Shown: piece by piece, positions 21,085 through 32,182 of the stretch
How the letters are laid out: each line of letters begins with the position of its first letter
How positions within the stretch are numbered: position 1 is the stretch's first letter
From: Gonium pectorale
Taxonomy: Eukaryota; Chlorophyta; Chlorophyceae; Chlamydomonadales; Volvocaceae
Length of the DNA stretch: 64,000 bases
Reading direction: 5' to 3'
Assembly (NCBI GenBank): GCA_001584585.1
Contig: LSYV01000007.1
Coordinates: 1,539,055-1,603,054, forward strand
The notes under the pieces: generated by a model
What the model was told of the DNA's origin: nothing
The model's database searches: none
The model's input: only the letters and a program-made list of their open reading frames with translations
Position numbers and translations under genes: made by a program

Positions 21085-23769
21085 AAAGACGTTGCTGAAT
21101 GGACTGAGTTCTTCGACGTGTTGTTGAACGCCGGACTGTTTGAGGGTAGCAGCGAAGGGGCAGACCAGATCCTAAGCTACGTGAACCTGGGGACTGGGAA
21201 TCATAGGGTGGGGGCGTGGCGCGAGGCTGAGGGAGTAGCGGCTAGGCGGGCGAGGGCGGCGGCTCTCAATCGGCCGTTTGAGTTGGACGAGGTACTAACG
21301 GCGCTGAAGAGACTAAAGAACGGAAAGTCCACGGGGCTAGGGGTGCTGCCGGCGGAGGCGCTCAAGTATGCCACCCGGCTGCCGCAGGGGGGGATGAGGA
21401 CATGAGGCCCATGCACATGCTGGCCCCTGCATTGCTAGAGCTGTTTGAGCACATCAGGTTGGAGGGCGAGTTTCCGGAGCAGTTCTGCGCGTCGTCGCTT
21501 ACCCCAATCCTCAAGCGGGGAGGTGATAGCATGTCTTGTGGAGGGTATAGGGGGCTTGCTGTTAGGGGGGGCATTGGCCAAGCTGTATGCCTCCTTGCTG
21601 GAGCGGCGGCTGGCAAAGTTTGGGGAGAAACGGAGAATGTGGGTGTGCGTGAGCCTATGCAGGCTGGGTCACTTGACGGGCTTAGTACAGTGCATAACTT
21701 ATTTGTTTTGCGGCACATGACCGTCAGGCATAGTTGCGCCTGGCCCGCGGGGGTGCCCCATCCCCCTGGGGACGGGCCGCTGTGGGTGTGTCAAGTGGAT
21801 TTTGAGAAGGCTGTTGACAGGGTGCCACGGGACCTGCTGTGGATGAGGCTTGAGGAGCGAGGGATCCATGGGGAGATGCTAGAGGCGCTGCAGAAGAGCT
21901 ATCAAAAGGTCATTATGCAGGTCAAAGTGAACGGTAAGAAGGGACCGGCGTTTCTGTCTAAGCAAGGGGTGAAGCAGGGCTGCTCTGCTAGCCCCGGGCT
22001 ATTTGGCTTCTTTGTGGAGGTGGTAGCGGATTATCTGGATGCTACGACTGTGACTGAGAAGGAGTGGGTTCCAGCAGTGCCGAGTGGGGATGGGTGGCGA
22101 AGGGTGTCACGGCTGTTTTACGCGGATGATTTGACCCTGTTAGCTACCGATGGGTCCCGCCTCTTTTGCGGACTGTGGGTGCTTTCGGTTTTCTGTGAGG
22201 CGTTTGGAATCAACGTCAAGAAGTGCGAGGTGCTGCTCTTTGGTGAGGATAGGCTGGATGCTTGGGCGGGCACGCGGTGTCAGAAATGTGAGAAGTTGAC
22301 GCCTGAGAACACGATGTTGCTGTGTGACGGCTGCGCTAAGGGGTGGCACATGCAGTCACCGCGCGGCAAGTGGTGGTGCCCGGAGTGTCGGTAGCGAGCG
22401 TTGGGTTATCGACAGGGTGGGGGGGGGAAGGGGTGCGCGACGAGGGGCCCCGCCCGTGGAGATGGGACCGTTTCATGCTTTCAGGGGGCGCAAGCAGACT
22501 GTGGACGCGGATGGGGTCGTGTGCCTGGGAACGGAGTTGAAGTGGCATCCGCCGATGGCGTGCTTTGAGGAGTACACGGTACCGCGGGTACAGCGGGCAA
22601 GGTACCTTGGGCTCTACTACGGGCCGGGGCAGCCTTTTGTGAGTTGTGTGTCGGAGCTTTGTGAGGCGGGAAGAAGGGCATTCACTCTCCTCAAGCGCCT
22701 GGATGCGTGTTCTGTGTGGGCACCAGCGGTGCACGCGCAGTGCTTTGATACTCAGGTGCGAGCAGTGCTGTCGTATGGGTGTGAGATTTGGGGACCGGAC
22801 ATGTTGGTGGAGCTACTTGGCATTTCTACAAGTCATCCGCTTGGGCGAAGGTTTAAAACGCCTTTGTTTGAGCGTGGACCCTGCAGTCCAGCTTCAGTGG
22901 GCTTTCTTGAAGCGGTGTGTGGGGGCTAAAACGGCTCCTCGTATGTGCGTTTTTCGGGAGCTTCGGCGCTAGCACTTTTGGCTGAGCACTACTTGTCTGT
23001 TCTGGAACCGCTTGGTGAAGGGGCGAAGCAAGCCCTCGGGGGTGGCGTATTATGATGTGTTCCGGTATGATTTGCAGCTAGCGCAGGAGTCTGGGTTTCG
23101 GTTCTCGGACCTATGGGTTGCAAAGATGCTGCTTGTGCTGGGTGCTTTGGGTTATGAGTGGAAGGCGGACACACCGCAGAGCGAGCAACTGGTTGATGTG
23201 CGGCAAGTTATGAAGGCTTTCGAGCAGAGGCTTCGCGAGGCCTGGAAGCCCTTTGAGGGTGGTGAACGTGTGGAGCCGCGAGGGTATGAGAGGGGTGGCC
23301 TGTCGCTTTGTGTTTACCAGGGATGGATGGGTGCGCCTACGGGTGCAGAACATTGCCCTGTGCGGTACCAGCGTTTGCACTTGCCGCTAGGTCACGTGCA
23401 TGCGCTGATGCGGTTTAGGACGTGTGCCTGGCCTTTGGAGATATATCGTTCGCATGGGCGGGCACGGGCGGCGCGTTGCTGTCGTGTGTGCCAGTGCGGT
23501 CAGGTCGAGGATGAGAAGCACGTTGTGTTCGACTGTTGTGCCTACGATGAGTCGAGGAGTGCTTGCGGTCTGAGTTTCGAGGACGATGCTGACGGGGGAG
23601 ACATGCTGATTAGCTTCATGAGCAGGTCTGATCCGCGCAAGTTGGGTGCCTTTCTGTTCTCTGTCGATGAACGTAGGAATGCTCTGTTGAGGGCGTGAGC
23701 GGGGCTGTGCCGAGGGGCCAAACGGCTCGTATGGGCACTTGTAACACACACACACACCAAAAAAAAGGT
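21085..23769 (+). pseudogene. L1-type non-LTR retrotransposon: reverse transcriptase with PHD finger, frameshifted
   Basis: Coding sequence starts at DVAEWTEFFDVLLN and runs through the RT palm and fingers: SLTPILKRGGDSMSCGGYRG, VCQVDFEKAVDRVPRDLLW, KQGVKQGCSASPGLFGFF and SRLFYADDLTLL (catalytic YADD). Next comes a PHD-type zinc finger (CQKCEKLT, LLCDGCAKGWHM, WWCPEC; 22279-22390). The C-terminal part (RARYLGLYYGPGQPF, then a cysteine cluster CCRVCQCGQVEDEKHVVFDC) ends at 23698. The frame is broken at G runs at 21388-21394 and about 21564-21570, again near 21640 and after the PHD finger. A stop codon interrupts it at about 22970. The 3' UTR holds TGTAA (23730) and ends in a (CA)n/A-rich tail at 23742-23768. 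No endonuclease is present, so the copy is 5'-truncated and inactive. Confidence 0.85.
23742..23768 (+). repeat. (CA)n plus A-rich tail of the plus-strand retrotransposon
   Basis: ACACACACACACACC followed by eight A residues, directly downstream of a TGTAA polyadenylation-like signal. It marks the 3' end of the plus-strand element and its junction with the oppositely oriented element. Confidence 0.75.
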
Positions 23770-26030
23770 TCCAAAAGCGGAGAATGAGATTGAGCCAATG
23801 CACGTGTAACGGCTGTTGCCCAACCTCCTTAAACAAGAGCCTATCCGGAGGCCAGAGCGCGCCGGCTACCTCTTGCAGAAACGCATGCTGTATCTCCACC
23901 ATCGGATCCGTTATCGCTTTCTGAAAGTAACAAGCCCGTCCGTCACCAGTGGATGGGGCTGCACCATCTGTCAACAACTTTAATACAACCCTGGGACCCC
24001 ACACTTGTGCACCGTACGACAGGATATTCCGCACTTGCCCGTCAAAACATCTCAGCGCGATGGTTGGCACCAGCAACCCCTTCCGCTTTAACTTCTGAAT
24101 CAGGGCATGAGCAGCCCGTCTTCCAGAGGTCAGCAGCTCGCTAGTACATGATTCGAAAGGAGCGTCTGGTCCGTAGTGTAGGCCGAGATATCGGGCACGC
24201 TCCACCCATGGGATATCCTTAACGTAGCTAACTCCCTAAGCGTAGTGAGGAGACACATAAGTCGCTTATGACTTGTCGCAAACAGACTGAGATCGTCAGC
24301 ATAAAGCTCGAGAGGGACACGTTTGCCGTCAACCACGGGGCAAGCCTGCGCCATCATGGCCTCGGGCATTATCTGATCCTTGGCATCCACATAGTCCGCA
24401 AGCCGCTCTTCAAAGAAGCCATACAATGTGGGACTTAGCGGGCATCCTTGCTTGACCCCCTGCAACGATTCCAAGGGGTCCCCCACAATACCGTTCACAT
24501 GCACCCGCATCAACACCTTGTCATAGCACTTCTTAAGGGCCCGTAACATATCCCCATGCACTCCCCGCTCTTCTATCCTGAGCCATAGCAGATGCCGAGG
24601 GACCTTATCGAAATCCTTCTCAAAGTCGATCTGACACACGTACAAAGGGACACCGTTTGCCCTTCCGTACTTCTCAACTAGATGCCTGAGTACGAAAAGG
24701 TTGTGGGTCGTACCCCTCTTCCGACGGAATCCGCCCTGGTAGGGGGACCTACCGCTTGTGGACTCGCCCCAACTGTTCAAACGCCGTTCTAGCAAAAACG
24801 TGTACAACTTCGACAGCACACCCCCAACTGCCAGACCCCGATACTTGCCTCGCTCCAAGACGTCTCCCTTTTTATGGATGGGTGTAAGGGCCGACACCTC
24901 AAACTGCTGCGGATAGTCCCCTGGGACTCGTATATGCTCCATCAACCTAAGCAGTGGGGCCAAAACATTATGACTGCGCCCACCTACCTGCCTCTTCGCA
25001 TGCTTATAGCACTCCGCCAGAACTTTGTCCAACCCACCAGACTTGTGATTCCGAAGCGCACCCAAGGCCTCCTTCATCTCTTCGAGTGTGAAGGGGGTGT
25101 TCAGGGCGGAAGCAGCCTCAACCCGCGCTGTGCGGCGTGAGGTTAGCTTTTCCCATCCTCTCCCCTCTCCCCGTGGCACGCCATTAATAAAACTGAGGAT
25201 GGCATCCGCTCCCACGTCGCAAGAGGCACTTCCCGTGGCATTAAAGAGCGCATCGAAATAGCTTCGCCACGAGTCAACATCAGCGACAGCGCAATCTTGG
25301 GTCCCATCATCATCGCTTAGCCGCTTCCACAAGGCCCGTGGGTCACCTCTGCACGAGTCAAGGACAGCTTGGAAATGCGTAACGCGGTATTTGTCTTTGG
25401 CTTCCCGCCGCAAGCGCTGGTAGCGTGTCCGCAGCCTACTGAATTGCGCCTTTGCATCCGCGTCACCCAGCAAGTTGTTGCTTCGCATGTGCGCCTTCTG
25501 CTCGAACATAGCAGCCCTCGCTTCTGCGCAGTCTGGGGTCTACCACGGAGCGTCCTTATCCTCTCGCAGCAAACGTTCCCCCTCCCGCCCCGCACCACGC
25601 ACGCTGGACTCATCCCGCCCCACATCACGCACACACGACTCATCCCGCCCCACACCACGCAGACTGAATGCCGACTCGAGGGCCTTCCTCAACACCCGGC
25701 ATATGACAGCGACAACGTCCGTGCTGTTCATGCCAGTGCCTAGGCGGTCCACTGCGTCTGCAACCCTTCCCACGGCGGCAGCATCTTCGGCCTCAAAGAG
25801 ACGGGCAAAACGGGCCCAGTCCTGCTCCGTGCATGCCTTCTTCAACGCTCTTCTCTCGGCCGCTTTGTCAGCCCCAATAGCCAACATTAATGAAACCGGG
25901 CAGTGGTCACTGAGTAGCGCACCCACTTTTTCACCTTCAGTGGCAATGGGAACACTGTGTACCCGTAGCTGGATTGCACAGCGATACACATTTGCGGATC
26001 CCAAAAACAGGTCAATCATGCTTTTTTTTC
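23770..26030 (-). pseudogene. L1-type non-LTR retrotransposon: endonuclease end plus reverse transcriptase, deleted and truncated
   Basis: Reading from 26019 down: the end of the endonuclease (MIDLFLGSANVYR, LLSDHCPVSLML), a linker with four copies of a VGRDES-like heptapeptide, then RT from about 25509: LTPIHKKGDVLERGKYRGL, VCQIDFEKDFDKVPRHLLW, LQGVKQGCPLSPTLYGFFEE and LELYADDLSLFA. After LRELATL the frame jumps to sequence equivalent to VERARYLGLHYGPDAPF. The stretch that carries the PHD finger in the neighbouring plus-strand copy is deleted here. The C-terminal region ends at HVHWLNLILRFWN, cut by the tail of the plus-strand element. The 5' end is truncated inside the endonuclease at about 26030. 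A stop (25540) also separates endonuclease linker and RT frames. It is related to, but clearly diverged from, the plus-strand copy. Confidence 0.85.
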
Positions 26031-26956
26031 TGTGGAAAGGTTACAGGCGGAGAGGCAAGAAAGGGCGCAGACAACGGGAGGGACATGCAGCCCTCCTGTC
26101 CAGGAGAGGCCAGCTTACCAGCGGGGCGCTGTTACTCGTACTGTTCGCGGTTGTGCCCTGGGGGCTGGGGCATTGCCGACTGCAGGCTGCGTGCCTGCGG
26201 TGTGTGCTACTGGCGTGAAGTCACGTTGTCACGCCCGATCGACCGAGAGGACGGCCTGTCGGGACGTAATAGGTTCCGTGACGTAGTACGCTCCGAGGGT
26301 TCAGTTAGCCCATCGAGTTGCCCTGGGTTTGGCACGCCGTGTCGTTACCGTGGGTAGTTAGCGTGCTTTGCCGGGTAATTAGCGTGCTTTGCATCTTCCC
26401 GTATCCACCTCGCTGTCACTCCAATGGGTGTCCAGCTGCAAAATGCTGCCCGGATACATATCGCCCAGCCCCTCTTGGCCAGTGCCACCCAGGTTTAGCT
26501 GTCTGGTCACATCCATCCCCGGACGAAGACAGCATGACCGCGCACTTCATAGCAAGCATGGTGAACGAGCTTTACGACCGAGCCTGAGTGGGCGACGTGC
26601 GTGAAGCTAGTGAAGCCCGATAGGAGAGTCCCGAGCAGACGGAGCATGGACATACCGCATAGCCAACAGGAGTTGATACGTGGAACCTCGCAACCTCCAG
26701 ACCCGATAGGGATTGAGTTGCTAACGTCAATTAGGTATCGCACTGTTGTGGGTACGTGGTACAGCCAGTGCCCGATGGACGGTTGGGGCTGAGCCGACGA
26801 GGCCAGCCGTACGAGCAACTGCTAGGCGTTGCAGGCCGGAGCGAAGGTCCCAGAATTAGGCCTGTGGCCTGTGGCCTGAGGCCGAAGGTCAGGGATTTGG
26901 CAGTAGCGCAGCGGTTGAGTACGGGAGACCCGAGTATTCAAGGCCGGGCCCGGACT
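26031..26956. other. Intergenic DNA before the assembly gap
   Basis: No gene supported. A 22-bp unit containing TTAGCGTGCTTTGC is repeated at about 26358-26371 and 26380-26393. A short triplet of GGCCTGT/GGCCTGA units lies at 26862-26884. A tRNA-like promoter segment follows (listed separately). Confidence 0.4.
26903..26950 (+). ncRNA. tRNA-like segment with pol III A-box and B-box resemblance (possible SINE head)
   Basis: TAGCGCAGCGGTTGAGTAC matches the tRNA A-box region (TRGCNNAGYNGG), and GAGTATTCAAGGCC resembles the B-box (GGTTCRANNCC). The spacing between them is roughly 14 nt shorter than in a normal tRNA, and no acceptor stem was found, so this is not a functional tRNA gene. A degraded tRNA-derived SINE is the likeliest reading. 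The assembly gap follows immediately and hides any 3' body. Confidence 0.3.
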
Positions 26957-27161
26957 NNNNNNNNNNNNNNNNNNNNNNNNNNNNNNNNNNNNNNNNNNNN
27001 NNNNNNNNNNNNNNNNNNNNNNNNNNNNNNNNNNNNNNNNNNNNNNNNNNNNNNNNNNNNNNNNNNNNNNNNNNNNNNNNNNNNNNNNNNNNNNNNNNNN
27101 NNNNNNNNNNNNNNNNNNNNNNNNNNNNNNNNNNNNNNNNNNNNNNNNNNNNNNNNNNNNN
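26957..27161. other. Assembly gap (205 N)
   Basis: Continuous run of N; the flanks are C- and G-rich. Confidence 0.99.
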
Positions 27162-28996
27162 GGGGCGGGGGGGGGGGTAGCCCTTTCCCCTGCGATACAT
27201 AGGTGCCGTACGGTACGGCAGTCCTATTCGCCTATTTCGCCTTTTGCTTCGCGTGGGCGAAATGAGGGCGAATTGGGCGAGTCGTACAAGGGCGAAAAAC
27301 AATGCGCCTCGCCCTGCACCCTCTGCAGTCCGAGAGGATATGAGATTCCACTTTACATTACTATACACAACACTCAAAGTAACCAACTTTGGGTTTGGGC
27401 CGATAAAGTGCCCCGACTTTCCGTAGTACTGCGCGAGTTCACTCAGACCTTGTAATCTGACGGCTTGAGCTGTTATAATACTGTTCGCCTCTTACTTTGG
27501 CCTAGTGGCTCGGGTACCAGTTTCCCGCACTTCGGGTCATCGCTCCTTTCCCAGCAAGTAGTTAGGGCAGCAAGTTCACCCTCCCTTGCAGGAAACAAGC
27601 GCTCAAGCTTCCAAGTCTCCTTCGTCCCTCAAGCCAAGCCTCGCCTCCTCCTGAGCGGTCGTAGTCATCAGCAACTGACACGTCCCCATTGCCCTCCGGT
27701 TCGCTCCCAGTGCTCGGCCATACGTGGTCTTGAATAAGCCCTGAGACCCCGTGTTCGGCCTTAAGTGGTCTTGACTAGACACGGCTATTTAGTGTTCGGC
27801 CCAAGTGGTCTTGATTAACACTATCATAAGGGTTCAGAGCGGACACCGGTTTGCAAACAGGCGGATCGCGTCCTTGACTCCTCGAGACGACACCCACATC
27901 AAGGCTCAAGACCCCAAGCTCGTCTGCTTCCGCCCTCCTGCGTTCGGCCCCAACCCGGTCTTGAATAAACGCAGCAGTAGGCATGTAGGTGCGGCCCGCA
28001 CTTGCTTCACAAGCGCTCATGCAACCCTCTCCAACCCTGCGTTCCCCGGCAGTGGGCAGGACTCATACCCCACGACCGTCCCTGTCCCCCTACTGCCCCG
28101 CGTTCGCTGGCCTTCCGTTGAAGTCATCGGACTATGACCTGTGACCATCCGATTGGGTTTCGCCGTTGGCACGTACATGGCCGGCATTCCAGCGTACAGG
28201 AGGGGTTGTAGCAAGGGCTTGCGTTCCCTGAAAGGGGACCGGCCCGCCCCTCATCTTTTCAGGCAGCAGTCTCACAACTCTCACGCCACACGTATGCACA
28301 ACCGAGAGGGTCGGTAGAGGGGGTCATCAGGTGTTTTCGGCAGGTAGTCTCTTTGGTGCAAAGCGTCAGGCTATCCTTCGTCCCTAGCACTTCCATCGGT
28401 TGGAGTCGCAGTGGGAAAGCGGCGTGCTACATCGTCCCTCCCTCAAATTCCCTTCAGTACGCCAACCACTGTCAACCGCTCGCTGATCTGTATACGTGTG
28501 GGCACTAGCGCCCGATAACCAGTTGAACAAGGCTTACACCGATTATCCTGCCAAGAGCATGCTGCTGCCCAAGCTCGCTGCTTGGCGCCGTAGACTACGT
28601 CCGGCACTGCTCCGCCCGCAGACCGACTCAAGTACCTCACAACGCCGAGCAACCTGACCTGCTCACGCCAGGAACAAACCCCACAAGAGCGGCGTGGCAA
28701 GCAGACCTCTCATCCTTAATTGCGCGCAGAGCCGCTCTAGCAATCAGTAGTCTAGTACAACAATGTGAGTGTCCATGGCCGTCAGCGCAGCGGCCCGCAC
28801 ACTGGGGCGCTTCCCGCCACTCATAACTCCGTTCCTTGCATGAAACTTGAGCCACCTGCTGAATGCTGCACCGGCCTTCTGTAGCGGTCCGTCTGTACAG
28901 CCCTGACGCACCGGCCCCCATATCCGGCGCTCGTGCTCGAGCAACATTATGCTGACCTATCTCCCGTCCCGTCCTCATCCGCCCCGTCACTTCGAA
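27162..28996. other. Intergenic DNA downstream of RPN9, with hairpin cluster
   Basis: No protein-coding gene supported. A set of four related hairpins occupies 27711-27974. The last few hundred bases before 28997 should contain the RPN9 3' UTR (minus strand). Composition is less GC-rich than the flanking genes. Confidence 0.4.
27711..27974. repeat. Cluster of four related hairpins with covarying stems
   Basis: Four units share the loop pattern TCGGCC...GGTCTTGA.TA. Units: 27711-27738 (weak outer stem GCT/AGC), 27749-27784 (CCGTGT/ACACGG), 27790-27823 (TAGTGTT/AACACTA) and 27938-27974 (CTGCGTT/AACGCAG). The outer stems differ in sequence but stay complementary, while an inner GGCC/GGTC pairing is the same in all. 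Spacing between units is irregular. Confidence 0.7.
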
Positions 28997-31229
28997 TCAC
29001 ACCGCCCCAGCTGCCACCATGCCCACGCTCTCGCTTTCCAGAGAGGACGCCACGGCCGCCACCTTGCCGACCCAGCCGTCCAGGCGGCTCTTCAGGCCCG
29101 CCAGCTGCTCGGTGGTGAGGATGCGCGGAGTGACCCACGTGACGTTTACCGCTCCGTCCACCTGGATGAGGAGAGGGGCAGGGCCATCAAACACTAAGCA
29201 CACCCGTCGTGTACACAACACCCATACGAGCTGGGATAGTTGACGGAGGGAGTGATCGCTGTTCGACATGACGGCGGCCAGTGTTTCCTATCATCCAAGG
29301 CGCGCATGCATCTATGTGCACAACCCTCGGCTATCGGCTATTCCGCGCTCTGAGCTAACCAGCCTAGCAAAACTACTCCGCACATGTAGCATGTGCCAAC
29401 CTACGGGGCCTAATAGACATCCAGTGCGAAAGAACGTAGCGCCTCACCTCGTCGATGACACCCTCAATCAGGTGCAGCGCCAGCGCCTGTGAGGTCGAGG
29501 GCAGGGGTCCGGTGTCAAGGGTAGAGGCTGGCAGGCTACTGCAGACGAAGGTTCCGCGGGAGGCGCTGTACACTGCATGCAGCGTTTGTGGGATCGTGCC
29601 ACCAGTTTCCTTTCCCCTGGTTATGCATGCACGAACGCTACATGCCCCCGATCCCGTTACCCGCCGCTCGGCAGCCGGCAGCTAAACCGCCGCAGCACTG
29701 CAACGTACGGCAGAGCCTCTTACGGCCATCCATCACCATCCCTTCGCCATGCCTATTTCATGCGCTGCATTGCCCGATTTTCTCCAGGACTCCATGTTGC
29801 ACCTCTCCTCACCTTCATGAGCAGGAACTCCACCCCATCCAGGTCCAGCTTGGTCCGCTGGCCGATGAGGGACAGCGGGATGCGGCGCTGCTCCGCGGGC
29901 GTGGAGGAGATGAGCTCCAGCAGGCACATCAGGGTGATCTTCTCGCGAAGCCGCCGCTCGTGCGCTACCAGGGCGGGCTGCGCGTTGAGCTGTGGGGAGG
30001 GGGCCGTGGCGAAAGGGAGGCGGAGTGTGCGACTGTGCGTTCAAACTTAGCGAAACGTATAAACGATTATCAATTTTACCGATGCGTGCGTCAAGCCCAT
30101 ACACGCGATGGGAGTTGATTGAGCTCGCACAGCGGCGTGCCGTCAGCTGCGACGCCAAGCGTACCATGCGCGCAAGCCGGCACCCATGATGCGCAGGTGC
30201 TTTGATGCCATTTCCATGACGGACTTCACTGCGCAACCCGCACGCAACTCGTCGCGTGCTTGCGAAGGGCCAGCGCCCACCCACGAAGCTCCGCCGGTGG
30301 TGAAGAGTTGAGGCAGCTCTTGCCGAGCAGGCTCAAATATGGCCACGAAAGTCTCAGCCACATCCTCTCCGTGCCATGGATTCCCCCTGCCCCACGCCAC
30401 GCCCCGCTCCGAGCGCACGCTCGCCATCGCCCACCTGGTCGGCGTACCGCACGCATAGCTGGTCGTACAGGTGCATGTCCCCGTTGTTAAAGCACACAAG
30501 CAGCTCGTGGAGCCACTGGGAGGGCGTGCCGTCCAGCGACCTGACGATCGGGTGCTGCAGCAGCTGTCCAAAGCTGTACAGGTCCTCGCCTAGCAGGGCC
30601 GCCAGGGAGACGTCGACCGCCAGCCGGACCTTGAAGTCCGGCTGCAGGCTGTCAGAAGAGACATACGACAGGTACATCAGCGTTGATCGGTAGAAGTCCG
30701 CGTAGTTTGACTGGGCCTTGTTGGTGAGAGAGGTGACGTAGTAGACGGCGGCCGAGACGGAGGGGTCCACGTCCGACAGCTTGCCCAGCTGCTCCGTGAC
30801 CGACTCCACGATCGCCTTGCACTCCAGCAGCGCGCCGGTTTCAAGCTTGTGCTGCGCGACGTGCATGCGCAGGAAGAGGATCGCCTCTGCGGTGCGCGGC
30901 TGCTTGAGCTCCTCCAGCCGCGTGACAACGCTGTTCAGCAGGTCCACCGCTGCAGCCGGGTTGGGCTGAAACTTGCAAGCGTGCACCGCGAATTGCGCGA
31001 GCTTCAGGAAGTTAATCTTGTGGCCAAAGTCCGCGATGAAACCCTGGAACACGCGCACGGGGATGTCGCTGCGGTTGAAGGCCGAGCTGTGGAAGCACGC
31101 CTCCACTTTGAGCGTTAGTTGGTGCCATAGCTTGCGCTGGTATAGGTTCGCAAGCTCCTGAATGTCCTCCGCCAGGTCCGGGAAGTCCGTCTGCAGCTCC
31201 TCAAGGGCATCGATCCCCAATGGCGCCAT
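28997..31229 (-). CDS. RPN9: 26S proteasome regulatory subunit RPN9 (PSMD13)
   Basis: Lid subunit of the 19S regulatory particle, a PCI-domain scaffold that helps place the deubiquitinase RPN11. Exons: 30435-31229, 29813-29989, 29448-29486 and 28997-29161, all in phase 0, giving 391 aa, close to the usual family length. The N-terminal half carries the helical repeats (NLYQRKLWHQLTLKVEACF). It continues through STLMYLSYVSSDSL, LAALLGEDLYSFGQLLQHPI and QWLHELLVCFNNGDMHLYDQ. The PCI winged helix follows: KITLMCLLELISS, RIPLSLIGQRTKLDLDGVEF, a 13-residue exon ALALHLIEGVIDE, then VDGAVNVTWVTPRILTTEQL. The start ATG at 31229 was chosen over an upstream in-frame ATG (31268) because conserved sequence begins here. 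A single-copy housekeeping gene flanked by a repeat island on one side. Confidence 0.95.
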
Positions 31230-32182
31230 TTGCACCGCGCCTTGTTCCAGAGGGCTACAAATCAACAATGGAATCTGACGATTGGCGTAGATCAGGGTTC
31301 GTGGCTCCTATCTACAAGTGACTCCCGAGATCTGCTCTCAATTTGAGGTTGCAACGCCGGTCCGTAAGAGGTACCGTGTATAAGTAAGCTACGTTTAGTG
31401 AGAAGCAATACTCGTGCGATACCCGTCTGCACCAACGCAAAGTGCTTCACGCGATGCACCCGGTCTGCCTGTATGTTCTCCGGTGCGTTTGTCACCAAAT
31501 ACATGCACACATGAGCCGGCTATGTCCATACGTGCCGATGTAAGTTCGCTCACGGAGGCCGTACTGCGTGTCAACTATGCCTTGCCAAACCCTGCCGAAC
31601 CCATACCGGTGGCACAGACGGCAAACCGGACAAGCACGCGTAGCAACTCAAATGCATTTGAGTTATTTCACATCATCCTGGTAAGCTGGCCAGCTGGTCC
31701 CTCAGGGGTGGGTGGGACGTTGGCTCCGTTGCCTGTCTTGTCTTGCACTTGTTTGTACGCGCCCGCCCGCTTGCACTGGAAGCGTCTCACCCTTCGGGAA
31801 GTGTACGGCCGTAGACTCGGGATTCCTCGTTCTCTGCAGGCTTTCTTATGATTCCCAACGCAAGCCCATGAGCGCTGGAGCAGACTGGACCCTTCAATCG
31901 GTTACAGGACTTCGACACACGCTACCAGAAAGACGCACAGAAAGACGAGCATAGTGTAGCTCGCGCTCCCGGCCTAGAGGCTCTTCATCTTCCCGACGAC
32001 AAGCCCCCCTACTGTGGGGCTTAATCACCCCTACTGTGGGCGTGCTGCTTTTGCAGCTCCATTAAAAATCTGTCCTACCCTTGCCTCATGTGCTCTTATC
32101 CAACCTACATAGCCCGCTCCCCTTGGACTTTATCTTTCGCCCCCCTGTCCATGTCCCCGTCCCGTCAATGTTCGGCAACCGC
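31230..32182. other. Intergenic region between RPN9 and the multi-CNB gene
   Basis: It contains the RPN9 promoter (minus strand) and the 3' UTR of the large minus-strand gene. No ORF with recognisable content. A CCCCTACTGTGGG unit occurs twice at about 32006-32041. Confidence 0.5.

Noticed and set aside
26903..26950. Functional tRNA gene
   Set aside because: Spacing between A-box and B-box is too short and there is no acceptor stem.
27711..27974. CRISPR-like array
   Set aside because: Units differ in their stems, spacing is irregular, and the host is a eukaryote; the similarity is structural, not exact-repeat.
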